The notes beneath the pieces were generated by a model, which saw nothing but the letters and a program-made list of their open reading frames with translations, searched no databases and had not been told where the DNA came from. Below are positions 24,198 to 30,382 of a stretch of 33,177 bases of DNA, one piece after another (the first letter of the stretch is position 1; every line of letters starts with the position of its first letter). Source of the stretch: a virus; IMG/VR virus record IMGVR_UViG_3300042290_000832, positions 1 through 33,177 of that record. One strand, 5' to 3'. The position numbers were made by a program, and so were the translations under genes.

Positions 24198-24608
24198 ATG
24201 TCAACCTTTAACGGAACCCTAATTAATGTAGATGATACTCAATTTGTATCAGCCAAATTCAAAAAAAGAGAATTTGTAGTCGGGACTAATGATAAGTACC
24301 CACAGTATGTAACATTTGTTGCAATCCAAGAAAAATGCGAAATGCTAGATTTTGCAAAACCTGGAGATCAAATTCAAGTTGGCTATAAATTAGCCGGTCG
24401 TAAATGGGAAAGTCCTAGCGGCCAAATCAAATATTTCAATACAATTGAAGCAACTCAAATTCATATTGCAAAATCTAATAATATTTTAGACGAGCAAGAT
24501 ATGACTGATGATGAAATTATGAATGACTTATTTGGAGATGCTCCGAGTACGCCTAAAAAGTCTACTCCTATTCAGGATGATGATTTGCCATGGGATATCT
24601 TAGATTAG
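24198..24608 (+). CDS. DUF3127 single-stranded DNA-binding-like protein
   Basis: A 136-aa protein. Residues 1-95 fit the DUF3127 OB-fold family common in Bacteroidota and their phages: FNGTLINV, KKREFVV, KYPQYVTF and GDQIQVGYKLAGRKW. The tail (about 100-136) is acidic and ends DDDLPWDILD, like the acidic tips of ssDNA-binding proteins that recruit partner enzymes. It probably coats ssDNA during replication, in place of T4 gp32. It lies 1 base after the guanylate kinase gene in the ligase operon. Confidence 0.85.
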   Translation: MSTFNGTLINVDDTQFVSAKFKKREFVVGTNDKYPQYVTFVAIQEKCEMLDFAKPGDQIQVGYKLAGRKWESPSGQIKYFNTIEATQIHIAKSNNILDEQDMTDDEIMNDLFGDAPSTPKKSTPIQDDDLPWDILD

Positions 24609-24614
24609 TATAAT
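24609..24614 (+). promoter_or_regulatory. TATAAT-class promoter (TTAG-TATAATA)
   Basis: G-TATAAT-A overlapping the end of the SSB-like gene, 17 bases before the exonuclease ATG at 24632. Confidence 0.55.
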
Positions 24615-24631
24615 ATAATAAAACGTAAGAA

Positions 24632-25255
24632 ATGAAGTACATATCAATTGATTTGGAAACTACTGGGTTAGACCCACAAAACTGTCAAATACTACAAATT
24701 GGTGCAGTAATTGAAGACACAAATGAAGTTAAGCCAATTTCAGAATTACCTAAATTTAATTGTGTAATTGAGCATCCACACTATTCAGGTTCAGCCTTTG
24801 CAATTAACATGAACATGAATCTTATTGAGATTATTGCTGGCATGGAAAAAATTCCAAGAGAAGAACGAGGTGAATATCGTAAAAAACACAATATCTTAAC
24901 TCCACAAATGGTAGCTACTGCATTTGCAAGTTGGGCCGCTTTTCATGGTTGTGAAGTCGATGGAGACAGGGTTATTATTAATGCGGCCGGAAAAAACTTT
25001 GCATCGTTTGATAAAGTTTGGCTAGAGACCCTAATTCCAACTTGGAACACTAAAGTTAAAATTAGAAACCGGATTATTGATCCAGCTGTACTTGTTACCG
25101 ATTGGAAAACTGATCAGTCTTTGCCAGGTTTAGGAAAGTGTAAAGAGAGAATTGGATTAGAAAATCATGTTACTCATGATGGATTAGACGATGCAATCGA
25201 TGTAATTGAAGTAATTCGTAAAGCTACAAATAATTATCAGAATGCGAGTTATTGA
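24632..25255 (+). CDS. DEDDh-family 3'-5' exonuclease (DnaQ-like)
   Basis: A 207-aa exonuclease that should remove nucleotides from 3' ends of DNA or RNA. Exo I is SIDLETTG with Asp7 and Glu9; Exo II is GKNFASFDKVWL with Asp127; Exo III is THDGLDDA with His182 and Asp187. It has the size of a stand-alone domain, without a polymerase, and may act in proofreading, repair or RNA turnover. The next small gene starts inside its last codons (overlap 14 bases). Confidence 0.92.
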   Translation: MKYISIDLETTGLDPQNCQILQIGAVIEDTNEVKPISELPKFNCVIEHPHYSGSAFAINMNMNLIEIIAGMEKIPREERGEYRKKHNILTPQMVATAFASWAAFHGCEVDGDRVIINAAGKNFASFDKVWLETLIPTWNTKVKIRNRIIDPAVLVTDWKTDQSLPGLGKCKERIGLENHVTHDGLDDAIDVIEVIRKATNNYQNASY

Positions 25256-25460
25256 TTATAAAGCTGCTCTAGAAAGCATGTACATTGATATGATGGAAGA
25301 AATGTATAAACACCTTGCATCCAACAATTTTACATGGCCAGATGATATTCCATTTGATGAAAAGGAAAAAGAAGACCTCTTAAAAGAAATGATAGTTTAT
25401 TTTGAAGGGCAAGAAGAATTTGAAAAGTGTGAAGAGCTCACAAAAATGAAAACTATTTAG
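25242..25460 (+). CDS. Small hypothetical helical protein
   Basis: A 72-aa acidic, helical protein overlapping the exonuclease end by 14 bases. The C-terminus YFEGQEEFEKCEELTKMK resembles the end of the 87-aa protein at 2474-2737 (HFEKIEDYEMC), suggesting a shared small helical module. Function unknown. The promoter for the UV endonuclease begins directly at its stop codon. Confidence 0.8.
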   Translation: MRVIDYKAALESMYIDMMEEMYKHLASNNFTWPDDIPFDEKEKEDLLKEMIVYFEGQEEFEKCEELTKMKTI

Positions 25461-25466
25461 TATATT
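25461..25466 (+). promoter_or_regulatory. TATATT variant of TATAAT-class promoter, leaderless geometry
   Basis: TTAG-TATATTA with exactly six bases (25467-25472) before the ATG at 25473, the same spacing as at 14264 and 22413. Confidence 0.55.
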
Positions 25467-25472
25467 AGATCT

Positions 25473-26432
25473 ATGATAAATGAAACAACTCGCCTTGGAT
25501 ATTGCTGTATTAACCTATCACTAGATAGAAAGGTTACTGCAAATCGTGGTATGATTAAGAAAACCTTTCAACAAAAGGGTATTCAATACTGTGGCGAGTT
25601 GGCCCATCAAAATATCAAGGATATTCTTACGATCTTAAAATGGAATGTTGCAAATGACATTTATGTTTATCGTATGTCTAGCGATGTTTTTCCATGGATG
25701 TCAGAATATGAAATTACTCAATTGCCAAATTTTCAGGAAATTCTACCCGACATGCAGGCAATTGGAGAATTTGTACTTGCAAATAATATTAGATTATCAA
25801 TGCACCCTGGTCAGTTTGATGTTTTACCTTCGCCAACTCCAAGCGTTGTTACAAAAACTATCAAAGATTTAAATCAGCATTCTGAAATTATGGATCTAAT
25901 GGGATTACCAAATGACCATAGATTTCCAGTTAATATTCACGTAGGCGGAACTTACGGTGATAAAGAAGCGGCTGCTGATAGATTTTGTCAAAATTTTAAA
26001 CTACTTAGCAAATCTGCCCAAAACCGACTGGTTGTAGAAAATGATGATAAGGCTACACAATATTCAGTTCAAGATCTCTATGATTTAATTACTGCAAGGA
26101 TTGGAACACCTATCACATTTGATTTTCACCACCACCGATTTAATACCAGTGGATTAACTGAAGAGGATGCTCTAACTCTTGCAGCTTCAACTTGGCCTTG
26201 CACTCCGCTAACACACTATTCAAGTTCAAAGAAAACATTTGAAGATTCTTCAGTTATTGCTAGATCTCATGCAGATTATATCTATGAACAAATCAATCCT
26301 TATGGATTAGTGTTAGACATTGAAGTTGAAGCAAAAGCCAAAGATCTTGCTGTTCTAAAATACAGAGAACAGTATAATACTCTATTAGAAAATTATATTC
26401 CATTTGAACATGAGCGACTGCAAGAATTGTAA
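25473..26432 (+). CDS. uvsE: UV-damage endonuclease (UvdE/UvsE family)
   Basis: A 319-aa TIM-barrel endonuclease that nicks 5' to UV photoproducts. Family motifs are clear: RLGYCCINLSL at the start, YRMSSDVFPW, the metal-binding SMHPGQFDVL, NIHVGGTYGDK, VVENDD, and TFDFHHH near the end. These provide the His, Glu and Asp ligands for the metal cluster. The length is normal for bacterial enzymes. In a lytic phage it would repair UV-damaged genomes after infection, which fits a sunlit aquatic habitat (inference). The zinc-binding gene that follows overlaps its 3' end. Confidence 0.95.
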   Translation: MINETTRLGYCCINLSLDRKVTANRGMIKKTFQQKGIQYCGELAHQNIKDILTILKWNVANDIYVYRMSSDVFPWMSEYEITQLPNFQEILPDMQAIGEFVLANNIRLSMHPGQFDVLPSPTPSVVTKTIKDLNQHSEIMDLMGLPNDHRFPVNIHVGGTYGDKEAAADRFCQNFKLLSKSAQNRLVVENDDKATQYSVQDLYDLITARIGTPITFDFHHHRFNTSGLTEEDALTLAASTWPCTPLTHYSSSKKTFEDSSVIARSHADYIYEQINPYGLVLDIEVEAKAKDLAVLKYREQYNTLLENYIPFEHERLQEL

Positions 26433-26637
26433 ATCAAAGGAAATTAGGACTCAGCTTAAAGGGATATTTGATGAGTTATTTGTCGGTGATGATATTCGAA
26501 CTAATCGCTTGAATATTTGTTATGATTGCGAAAAATTCCTAGCCGACTCCGGTCAATGCGGAGAATGTGGCTGTTTTATTTTTGCAAAGACCGCAACTAA
26601 GGATGAATCGTGCCCTTTACCCGAACCCAAGTGGTAG
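26410..26637 (+). CDS. Small cysteine-rich zinc-binding protein
   Basis: A 75-aa protein with two cysteine clusters: CKNC near the N-terminus, then CYDC, CGECGC and a final CPLPEPKW. This is the layout of a small, frequent but uncharacterised phage protein family with treble-clef or ribbon zinc sites. The start is taken as ATG 26410, inside the end of uvsE; the in-frame TTG two codons earlier is less likely. Function unknown. Confidence 0.8.
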   Translation: MSDCKNCKSKEIRTQLKGIFDELFVGDDIRTNRLNICYDCEKFLADSGQCGECGCFIFAKTATKDESCPLPEPKW

Positions 26638-26639
26638 TT

Positions 26640-26649
26640 AATAAATAAT
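26640..26649 (+). promoter_or_regulatory. Late-type promoter motif AATAAATAAT (isolated)
   Basis: TAAATAA at 26642-26648, in the gap after the zinc-binding gene and about 75 bases before the small membrane protein gene. The distance is longer than at other copies, so this one is less certain. Confidence 0.35.
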
Positions 26650-26722
26650 TAAGATTTAACGATCCTCAGTTTACTCAACTAATCAATTTTTTCAGCTGAG
26701 AAAATTCCTAACACCATGGATA

Positions 26723-26947
26723 GTGACAGTATTTGCCAAATTAAAACAAAAGAAGAGAAAGATCATGGGGACTTGGATCCTGATCCTGGCGACTTTCTTC
26801 AACCCTCTTGGTTTCGATGCCCTATTTGCTCTAATTATGAAATGGACCGGTTCTTATTGGATTACGGACGCTATTTTCTATTGCCTATCGGCATTCTTTT
26901 TTGGACTTTATTTTTTATTTTTTAGAGAAAAACATAAGACTTCTTAG
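26723..26947 (+). CDS. Small membrane protein with basic N-terminus
   Basis: A 74-aa protein with a basic opening (KLKQKKRK, residues 6-13) and two hydrophobic helices around GTWILILATFFNPLGFDALF and ITDAIFYCLSAFFFGLYFLF. The pattern FNPLGFD...WTGSYW is one I associate with small membrane proteins of Bacteroidota phages. The GTG at 26723 keeps the basic leader; an ATG at 26765 (residue 15) is the alternative. The overlapping frame at 26716-26925 is not preferred. Function unknown. Confidence 0.65.
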   Translation: MTVFAKLKQKKRKIMGTWILILATFFNPLGFDALFALIMKWTGSYWITDAIFYCLSAFFFGLYFLFFREKHKTS

Positions 26948-26953
26948 TATATT
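26948..26953 (+). promoter_or_regulatory. TATATT variant of TATAAT-class promoter
   Basis: TTAG-TATATTA overlapping the end of the small membrane protein gene, 20 bases before the ATG of the KTSC-domain gene. Confidence 0.5.
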
Positions 26954-26973
26954 ATCAGTATAAAACTAATAAT

Positions 26974-27189
26974 ATGAACGTCGAACTACAATCTGTAACA
27001 TCATCAACTATTGATGCATTTGGTTATGACCCTACCCTAAATGAACTATATGTTCAATTTAAAAGCGGCTCAATTTATACATACCAAGGAGTTTCCGAAT
27101 CAGTGTACGCTGGATTATGCGAAGCCGAATCCTTTGGTAAATTCCTAAATGCCAATATCAAAGGCACATACGATTACCTTAAATCATAA
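26974..27189 (+). CDS. KTSC domain protein
   Basis: A 71-aa protein that is a single KTSC domain: SSTIDAFGYDPTLNELYVQFKSG, YTYQGVSESVYAGL, SFGKFLNANIKG. KTSC domains occur alone or fused to lysyl-tRNA synthetase and other proteins; a nucleic-acid-related role has been suggested but not shown. Here, as usual, the signature Lys-Thr-Ser-Cys is only partly kept. Two more small genes follow within the same operon. Confidence 0.88.
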   Translation: MNVELQSVTSSTIDAFGYDPTLNELYVQFKSGSIYTYQGVSESVYAGLCEAESFGKFLNANIKGTYDYLKS

Positions 27190-27191
27190 GC

Positions 27192-27407
27192 ATGGGATTT
27201 AACAAATATTTTATTCCAGATCCAGCAGATTTTATTGAAAGACTTGAGAAGTTTACTGGTCCAAGAGAATTTGTAGCAATTAAGAAAATTGATGCAGTAA
27301 TGGGCGATAGCTTATCTGTTGATATGTTAGATAAAATGTATGAAATGGTTAGAGCCGGCCATACAAACGAAGAAGTTTTAATAGAACTTAAATCAATGTT
27401 AAAGTAG
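27192..27407 (+). CDS. Small hypothetical protein
   Basis: A 71-aa protein 2 bases after the KTSC gene. It is mixed helical, with a C-terminal helix-turn-helix-like arrangement (SVDMLDKMYEMVRAGHTNEEV), but no clear DNA-binding signature. No family is recognised. Confidence 0.75.
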   Translation: MGFNKYFIPDPADFIERLEKFTGPREFVAIKKIDAVMGDSLSVDMLDKMYEMVRAGHTNEEVLIELKSMLK

Positions 27408-27429
27408 AATAACCTATAAATTAAAAGCT

Positions 27430-27627
27430 ATGTATTATTTAGTAAGAATCAAATTTGAGACCGAAACCGAAAGTGGTAAACGTAAATTCATTAAAGAATT
27501 GTATGTTGTAAGTGCTAACTCTGTATCTGATGCAGAAGCTAAAATCCGAGCTAGATTTGGAGATGGAATTTCAGCAATGACTGTTGAGTCTGTTCAAGAA
27601 TCCAAAATCCTTGGAATTATCGAATAA
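27430..27627 (+). CDS. DUF4494-like small protein
   Basis: A 65-aa protein with the pattern YYLVRIKFETETESGKRK, KELYVVSANSVSDAEAKI and ESVQESKILGII. This beta-alpha-beta layout resembles DUF4494, a small family found in Bacteroidota and their phages; the assignment is from memory of the pattern. It ends the forward operon, followed by a bidirectional terminator. Confidence 0.7.
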   Translation: MYYLVRIKFETETESGKRKFIKELYVVSANSVSDAEAKIRARFGDGISAMTVESVQESKILGIIE

Positions 27628-27644
27628 TCTTGCATGCCATGTAA

Positions 27645-27680
27645 AAAAGAAAGGGACAACTGAAAAGCTGTCCCTTTTTT
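27645..27680. terminator. Bidirectional rho-independent terminator
   Basis: 9-bp stem AAAGGGACA/TGTCCCTTT (27650-27658 and 27669-27677) with T runs after it on the plus strand and an A-rich stretch before it that gives a T-run on the minus strand. It lies between convergent genes and should stop transcription from both sides. Confidence 0.9.
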
Positions 27681-27698
27681 AATTTAATAAGGTTTGTC

Positions 27699-28100
27699 TT
27701 ATTTCATGATATAAAGATATCCTAAACTACCAACCAAAATTCCACTAATAATTTTAGTAAAGGTTAATTTAGTTTTAAGCTTCTTATTTTGCTTTTGAAG
27801 ATCTTTAACCCATAAACCCTGAGTTTCAAATTTCAATTGCTCATTTTTAATACGATCTTCGTACATAACACCCTTTTGAACATGACCTGAAATGATACTA
27901 TCTTTTAGCACAATCTTTTGATTAAGTAAAACTAATTGTTCATTTGCAAGTTTAAGTTCAGCCTTTGCGCTATCACCACCAATTAAATCCTTAACAATCT
28001 GCTTTGCAACAGGTGCTGGAATTTTAACCGTGTCCTGTGGTGCAGTTTGAGCAAACGCAAAAACTGGAAATAGTGCAATTATAAAAAGTAATTTCTTCAT
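27699..28100 (-). CDS. Secreted/membrane coiled-coil protein with signal peptide (spanin-like)
   Basis: A 133-aa protein. The ATG at 28100 is chosen because it gives a clear Sec signal peptide (MKKLLFIIALFPVFAFAQ), whereas the longer frame from 28235 reads back through the preceding gene. A periplasmic coiled coil follows (LKLANEQLVLLNQKIVLKDS), then basic heptads and a final hydrophobic helix (ISGILVGSLGYLYI). It starts 1 base after the neighbouring membrane protein stop. The pair looks like a spanin-type lysis unit, but the expected lipobox of an outer-membrane spanin is absent. Confidence 0.75.
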   Translation of the reverse strand: MKKLLFIIALFPVFAFAQTAPQDTVKIPAPVAKQIVKDLIGGDSAKAELKLANEQLVLLNQKIVLKDSIISGHVQKGVMYEDRIKNEQLKFETQGLWVKDLQKQNKKLKTKLTFTKIISGILVGSLGYLYIMK

Positions 28101-28101
28101 A

Positions 28102-28509
28102 TTAATAATTGTATCTAGCTTTAAAGAAGGAATCAATTTGAGTTGGTGTATAACTAGAAGCTGCTGCGCTTTGTTCATGATAATATTCACGAATAATTGT
28201 AGTCCTTTCTTTAATGTGATCAACTTGGAAATCAATAGCCTTTACTTCAGTTTCATAAACTTGAATTGAACTATCAATCTTTAGTTGTTTTGCTTCTAAT
28301 TCTTTATTTGCAACAGTTAATGAATCAATTATTGCTTTATACTCTACTGGCATTTGTGGCTTTGGAGTAAAAACATAAATTAACCCATAAAGAACAATAA
28401 GACCGCCAATTACATATAAAATATAGCGCCATTTGCTCTTATTTGCTTTTGCAAATTCAACAATTTTAATACCCTCTTCTTTAAGCTTTGCTTTTTGTTG
28501 AGATTTCAT
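28102..28509 (-). CDS. Single-pass membrane protein with periplasmic coiled coil (i-spanin-like)
   Basis: A 135-aa protein with a basic cytoplasmic N-terminus (about 27 residues), one membrane helix (ILYVIGGLIVLYGLIYVF) and a long heptad region (about 60-115), ending in the motif TQIDSFFKARYNY. The topology matches inner-membrane spanins. The ending is one I associate with Bacteroidota phage proteins of unknown role. It is cotranscribed with the signal-peptide protein downstream and the acidic protein upstream. A lysis role is an inference from topology; no endolysin or holin is in the window. Confidence 0.72.
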   Translation of the reverse strand: MKSQQKAKLKEEGIKIVEFAKANKSKWRYILYVIGGLIVLYGLIYVFTPKPQMPVEYKAIIDSLTVANKELEAKQLKIDSSIQVYETEVKAIDFQVDHIKERTTIIREYYHEQSAAASSYTPTQIDSFFKARYNY

Positions 28510-28522
28510 AGGAAAAATTTAA

Positions 28523-28951
28523 TTATGCTTCTGGCGCTTCTTCTGCTGCCGGCTCATCTTCAGCTGGTGCTTCGTCTTCTGCTGGAGCTTCTTCTTTGTC
28601 TTCTTCACCTAATTGGAACATATCCTTGATTTTAGTAAGGAGTTCTTCTTTTTTAGCTTCTTTGTCTTCACCATCTTCCATTTCTTTCCACTCTTTGAAT
28701 TCTGAAGAATAGAATGAATCAAAGTCATCAGATGAAAGTTCATTGAACATTACATCAAGGTGTTCCTTTTTGAAAGCTTCTAAATCAGCAGCTTCGTCAG
28801 CAACTGGAGCGTCTTCTTCTGGTGCATCTTCAACTGGAGCGTCTGCTGCTGTTGCATCTTCTTCTTCAGTTAAACCAAATTTGTTTAAAAACTCTTCAGA
28901 GTTTACGTTTTCGTCAACCTTAGTAACGAAATCTTTGAAATTGTAAATCAT
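28523..28951 (-). CDS. Hyperacidic protein with capsid-targeting-like leader
   Basis: A 142-aa protein with strong negative charge: Glu, Asp and Ala make up most of residues 28-60 (with repeats such as APVEDAPEEDAP) and 115-142 (APAEDEAPAEDEPAAEE). The leader MIYNFKDFVTKVDENV resembles T4 capsid-targeting leaders, although the VDE site only approximates (L/I)xE. A late-type promoter motif lies 22 bases upstream on the minus strand. A packaged internal protein, DNA mimic or counter-ion-like scaffold part is possible; I do not recognise a family. Confidence 0.8.
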   Translation of the reverse strand: MIYNFKDFVTKVDENVNSEEFLNKFGLTEEEDATAADAPVEDAPEEDAPVADEAADLEAFKKEHLDVMFNELSSDDFDSFYSSEFKEWKEMEDGEDKEAKKEELLTKIKDMFQLGEEDKEEAPAEDEAPAEDEPAAEEAPEA

Positions 28952-28954
28952 TTT

Positions 28955-28968
28955 AAATAGATCTATTT
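28955..28968. repeat. 14-bp perfect palindrome AAATAGATCTATTT
   Basis: It lies immediately upstream of the acidic protein ATG (minus strand), in the 65-base divergent gap that also carries a late-type promoter on the minus strand and a TATAAT-class promoter on the plus strand. It could be an operator or an mRNA hairpin; chance is possible in AT-rich DNA. Confidence 0.45.
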
Positions 28969-28972
28969 TGTA

Positions 28973-28983
28973 GTTATTTATTT
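28973..28983 (-). promoter_or_regulatory. Late-type promoter motif AAATAAATAAC (minus strand)
   Basis: Read on the minus strand, TAAATAA occupies 28980 to 28974, 22 bases upstream of the ATG at 28951. It is the only minus-strand copy seen, and it is correctly oriented to the gene, which supports the motif being functional. Confidence 0.5.
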
Positions 28984-28995
28984 GCGCGAATTGGG

Positions 28996-29001
28996 TATAA
29001 T
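28996..29001 (+). promoter_or_regulatory. TATAAT-class promoter (TGGG-TATAATA)
   Basis: G-TATAAT-A 15 bases before the ATG of the DNA glycosylase gene, back to back with the minus-strand late-type motif. Confidence 0.55.
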
Positions 29002-29016
29002 ATCAAAAAATAGGAT

Positions 29017-29817
29017 ATGCCAGAAGGACCAGAGTGCAGACGCGTATATGAAGGTTTGCTAAATTACACAATTAATAAAAAACTAGCTAGGGTAGACATA
29101 CTTGGCGGTCGATTCTTAAAGACTCCCCCAGTTGGCCTGGGAGCCCTGGAGCTGCCCCTGGAGGTAGTTGGCGGTGGAGTTAAAGGCAAATTCATCTGGT
29201 TAGAATTGGAAGGCGCCATGTCTATCTGGATTACATTGGGAATGAGCGGATTTTGGTCAATCTATCAAAAACCCCATGCGCATATTAAACTTGTATTTGA
29301 TGATGGTCTTGAACTATTTTTTATTGATCAGCGCCGATTCGGTACTCTTAAATTTGCAAGTAAGGTTGAGTTAGACGCAAAATTAAAAACCCTAGGAGTC
29401 GATGCACTAAATGATACAACTGCATCTGTTTATAATACGCTTAGATCATTTGAGAGGGTTCCAAATAAAACTGTTGTAGAAGCACTAATGGATCAGAGAC
29501 TTTTTGCAGGAATTGGAAACTATATTAAATGTGAAATGCTATATCGTTCTAAGATTTCCCCACATAGATTGGTTAAGGATCTTACCGATAATGAGATTCA
29601 ATTACTATGGGACTATTCTAAATTAATTAGTAGGGTATCATACGCACAGGGCGGAGCAAGTATTAGAAATTATCAGCAAGTTACTGGAGAATCGGGAGAC
29701 TTTGTTTTTGAATTTGAGGTATATGGAAAAAAAGAAGATCCTCATGGAAATACAGTAATTAGAGAAAAAACTGCAGACGGCAGAACTACACATTGGGTTC
29801 CAAGTCTACAACAATAA
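29017..29817 (+). CDS. Fpg/Nei-family DNA glycosylase with cysteine-free finger
   Basis: A 266-aa base-excision enzyme that removes oxidised bases and cuts the abasic site. The catalytic N-terminus MPEGPE (Pro2, Glu3, Glu6), Lys58 in VKGKF, and LGMSG with Met75 are present. The helix-two-turn-helix LMDQRLFAGIGNYIKCE is followed by SKISPHR. The C-terminal finger is in place (VYGKKEDPHGN... to DGRTTHWVPSLQQ, about 235-266), with the conserved Arg256, but all four zinc Cys positions are lost: PHGNT replaces PCxxC and VPSLQ replaces CPxCQ. This is a zincless finger as in NEIL1-type enzymes. It starts an early-type promoter unit. Confidence 0.93.
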   Translation: MPEGPECRRVYEGLLNYTINKKLARVDILGGRFLKTPPVGLGALELPLEVVGGGVKGKFIWLELEGAMSIWITLGMSGFWSIYQKPHAHIKLVFDDGLELFFIDQRRFGTLKFASKVELDAKLKTLGVDALNDTTASVYNTLRSFERVPNKTVVEALMDQRLFAGIGNYIKCEMLYRSKISPHRLVKDLTDNEIQLLWDYSKLISRVSYAQGGASIRNYQQVTGESGDFVFEFEVYGKKEDPHGNTVIREKTADGRTTHWVPSLQQ

Positions 29818-29824
29818 ATATAAT

Positions 29825-30382
29825 ATGCAATACATTAAACCATACACACAATTTAACGAGAGCGCTCAACCGATGAGAATCTTTTGCGACATGGATGGAG
29901 TACTTTCAGATTGGGATTCCCAGTTTGAAAAGGAGGCTGGCATGACTATCGAAGAATTTCAAAGGGAATATTCAAAAAATGCAAGTTGGAAACTTGTTGG
30001 AAAAGCCGGAGAAGAGTTTTGGGCAGGCATGGAATGGATGACTGATGGTATTGACCTTTGGTCTTTTATTAGAAAGTTTAACCCAACTATCTTATCTTCA
30101 CCGTCGCTTGATCCAAAGTCAATTACCGGTAAAGCTAAATGGCTTAAGAAAAATTTAAATTGGGATTTTCCATATATTACAAAAAAGGAAGACTGGACAG
30201 GTAAAGAAAAGACTATTTTCTATGGTAACAAATTTGAATTTGCAACAGGGCCTCAGGATATTTTAATTGATGATACGCCAAAGAAACTTGATGCTTGGAT
30301 TGCAGCCGGTGGAACTGGCATTTTACATACTAGTGCCAAGGAAACTATTGCAGAGCTAAAGAAGCTAGGTTTCGATAAATAA
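29825..30382 (+). CDS. HAD-family 5'(3')-nucleotidase-like phosphatase with leader peptide
   Basis: A 185-aa HAD hydrolase. Motif I is FCDMDGVLSD with Asp22 and Asp24; motif II is ILSSPS (Ser91-Ser92); a Lys-rich KAKWLKKN follows; motif IV is ILIDDTPKKLD with Asp149-Asp150. This fits deoxyribonucleotidase-like HAD enzymes that act on small phosphorylated substrates. The usual start would be at Met17, just before the first strand; residues 1-16 (MQYIKPYTQFNESAQP) form an extra leader that resembles the capsid-targeting leaders of neighbouring genes. AATAAATA at 29813-29820, close to its ATG, is a weak late-type motif. Confidence 0.88.
   Translation: MQYIKPYTQFNESAQPMRIFCDMDGVLSDWDSQFEKEAGMTIEEFQREYSKNASWKLVGKAGEEFWAGMEWMTDGIDLWSFIRKFNPTILSSPSLDPKSITGKAKWLKKNLNWDFPYITKKEDWTGKEKTIFYGNKFEFATGPQDILIDDTPKKLDAWIAAGGTGILHTSAKETIAELKKLGFDK

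Noticed and set aside
26716-26925. Overlapping frame with ATG at 26716 (69 aa)
   Set aside because: The other frame (26723-26947) gives a coherent two-helix membrane protein with basic leader; this one is a shifted reading of the same bases with an unlikely mix of acidic and hydrophobic parts.
28101-28235. N-terminal extension of the signal-peptide protein to 28235 (minus strand)
   Set aside because: It overlaps the preceding gene in another frame and would bury an otherwise perfect Sec signal peptide starting at 28100.
28743-28946. Ser/Ala-rich plus-strand frame opposite the acidic protein gene
   Set aside because: It is the antisense shadow of the Glu/Asp/Ala repeats, with no start context of its own.
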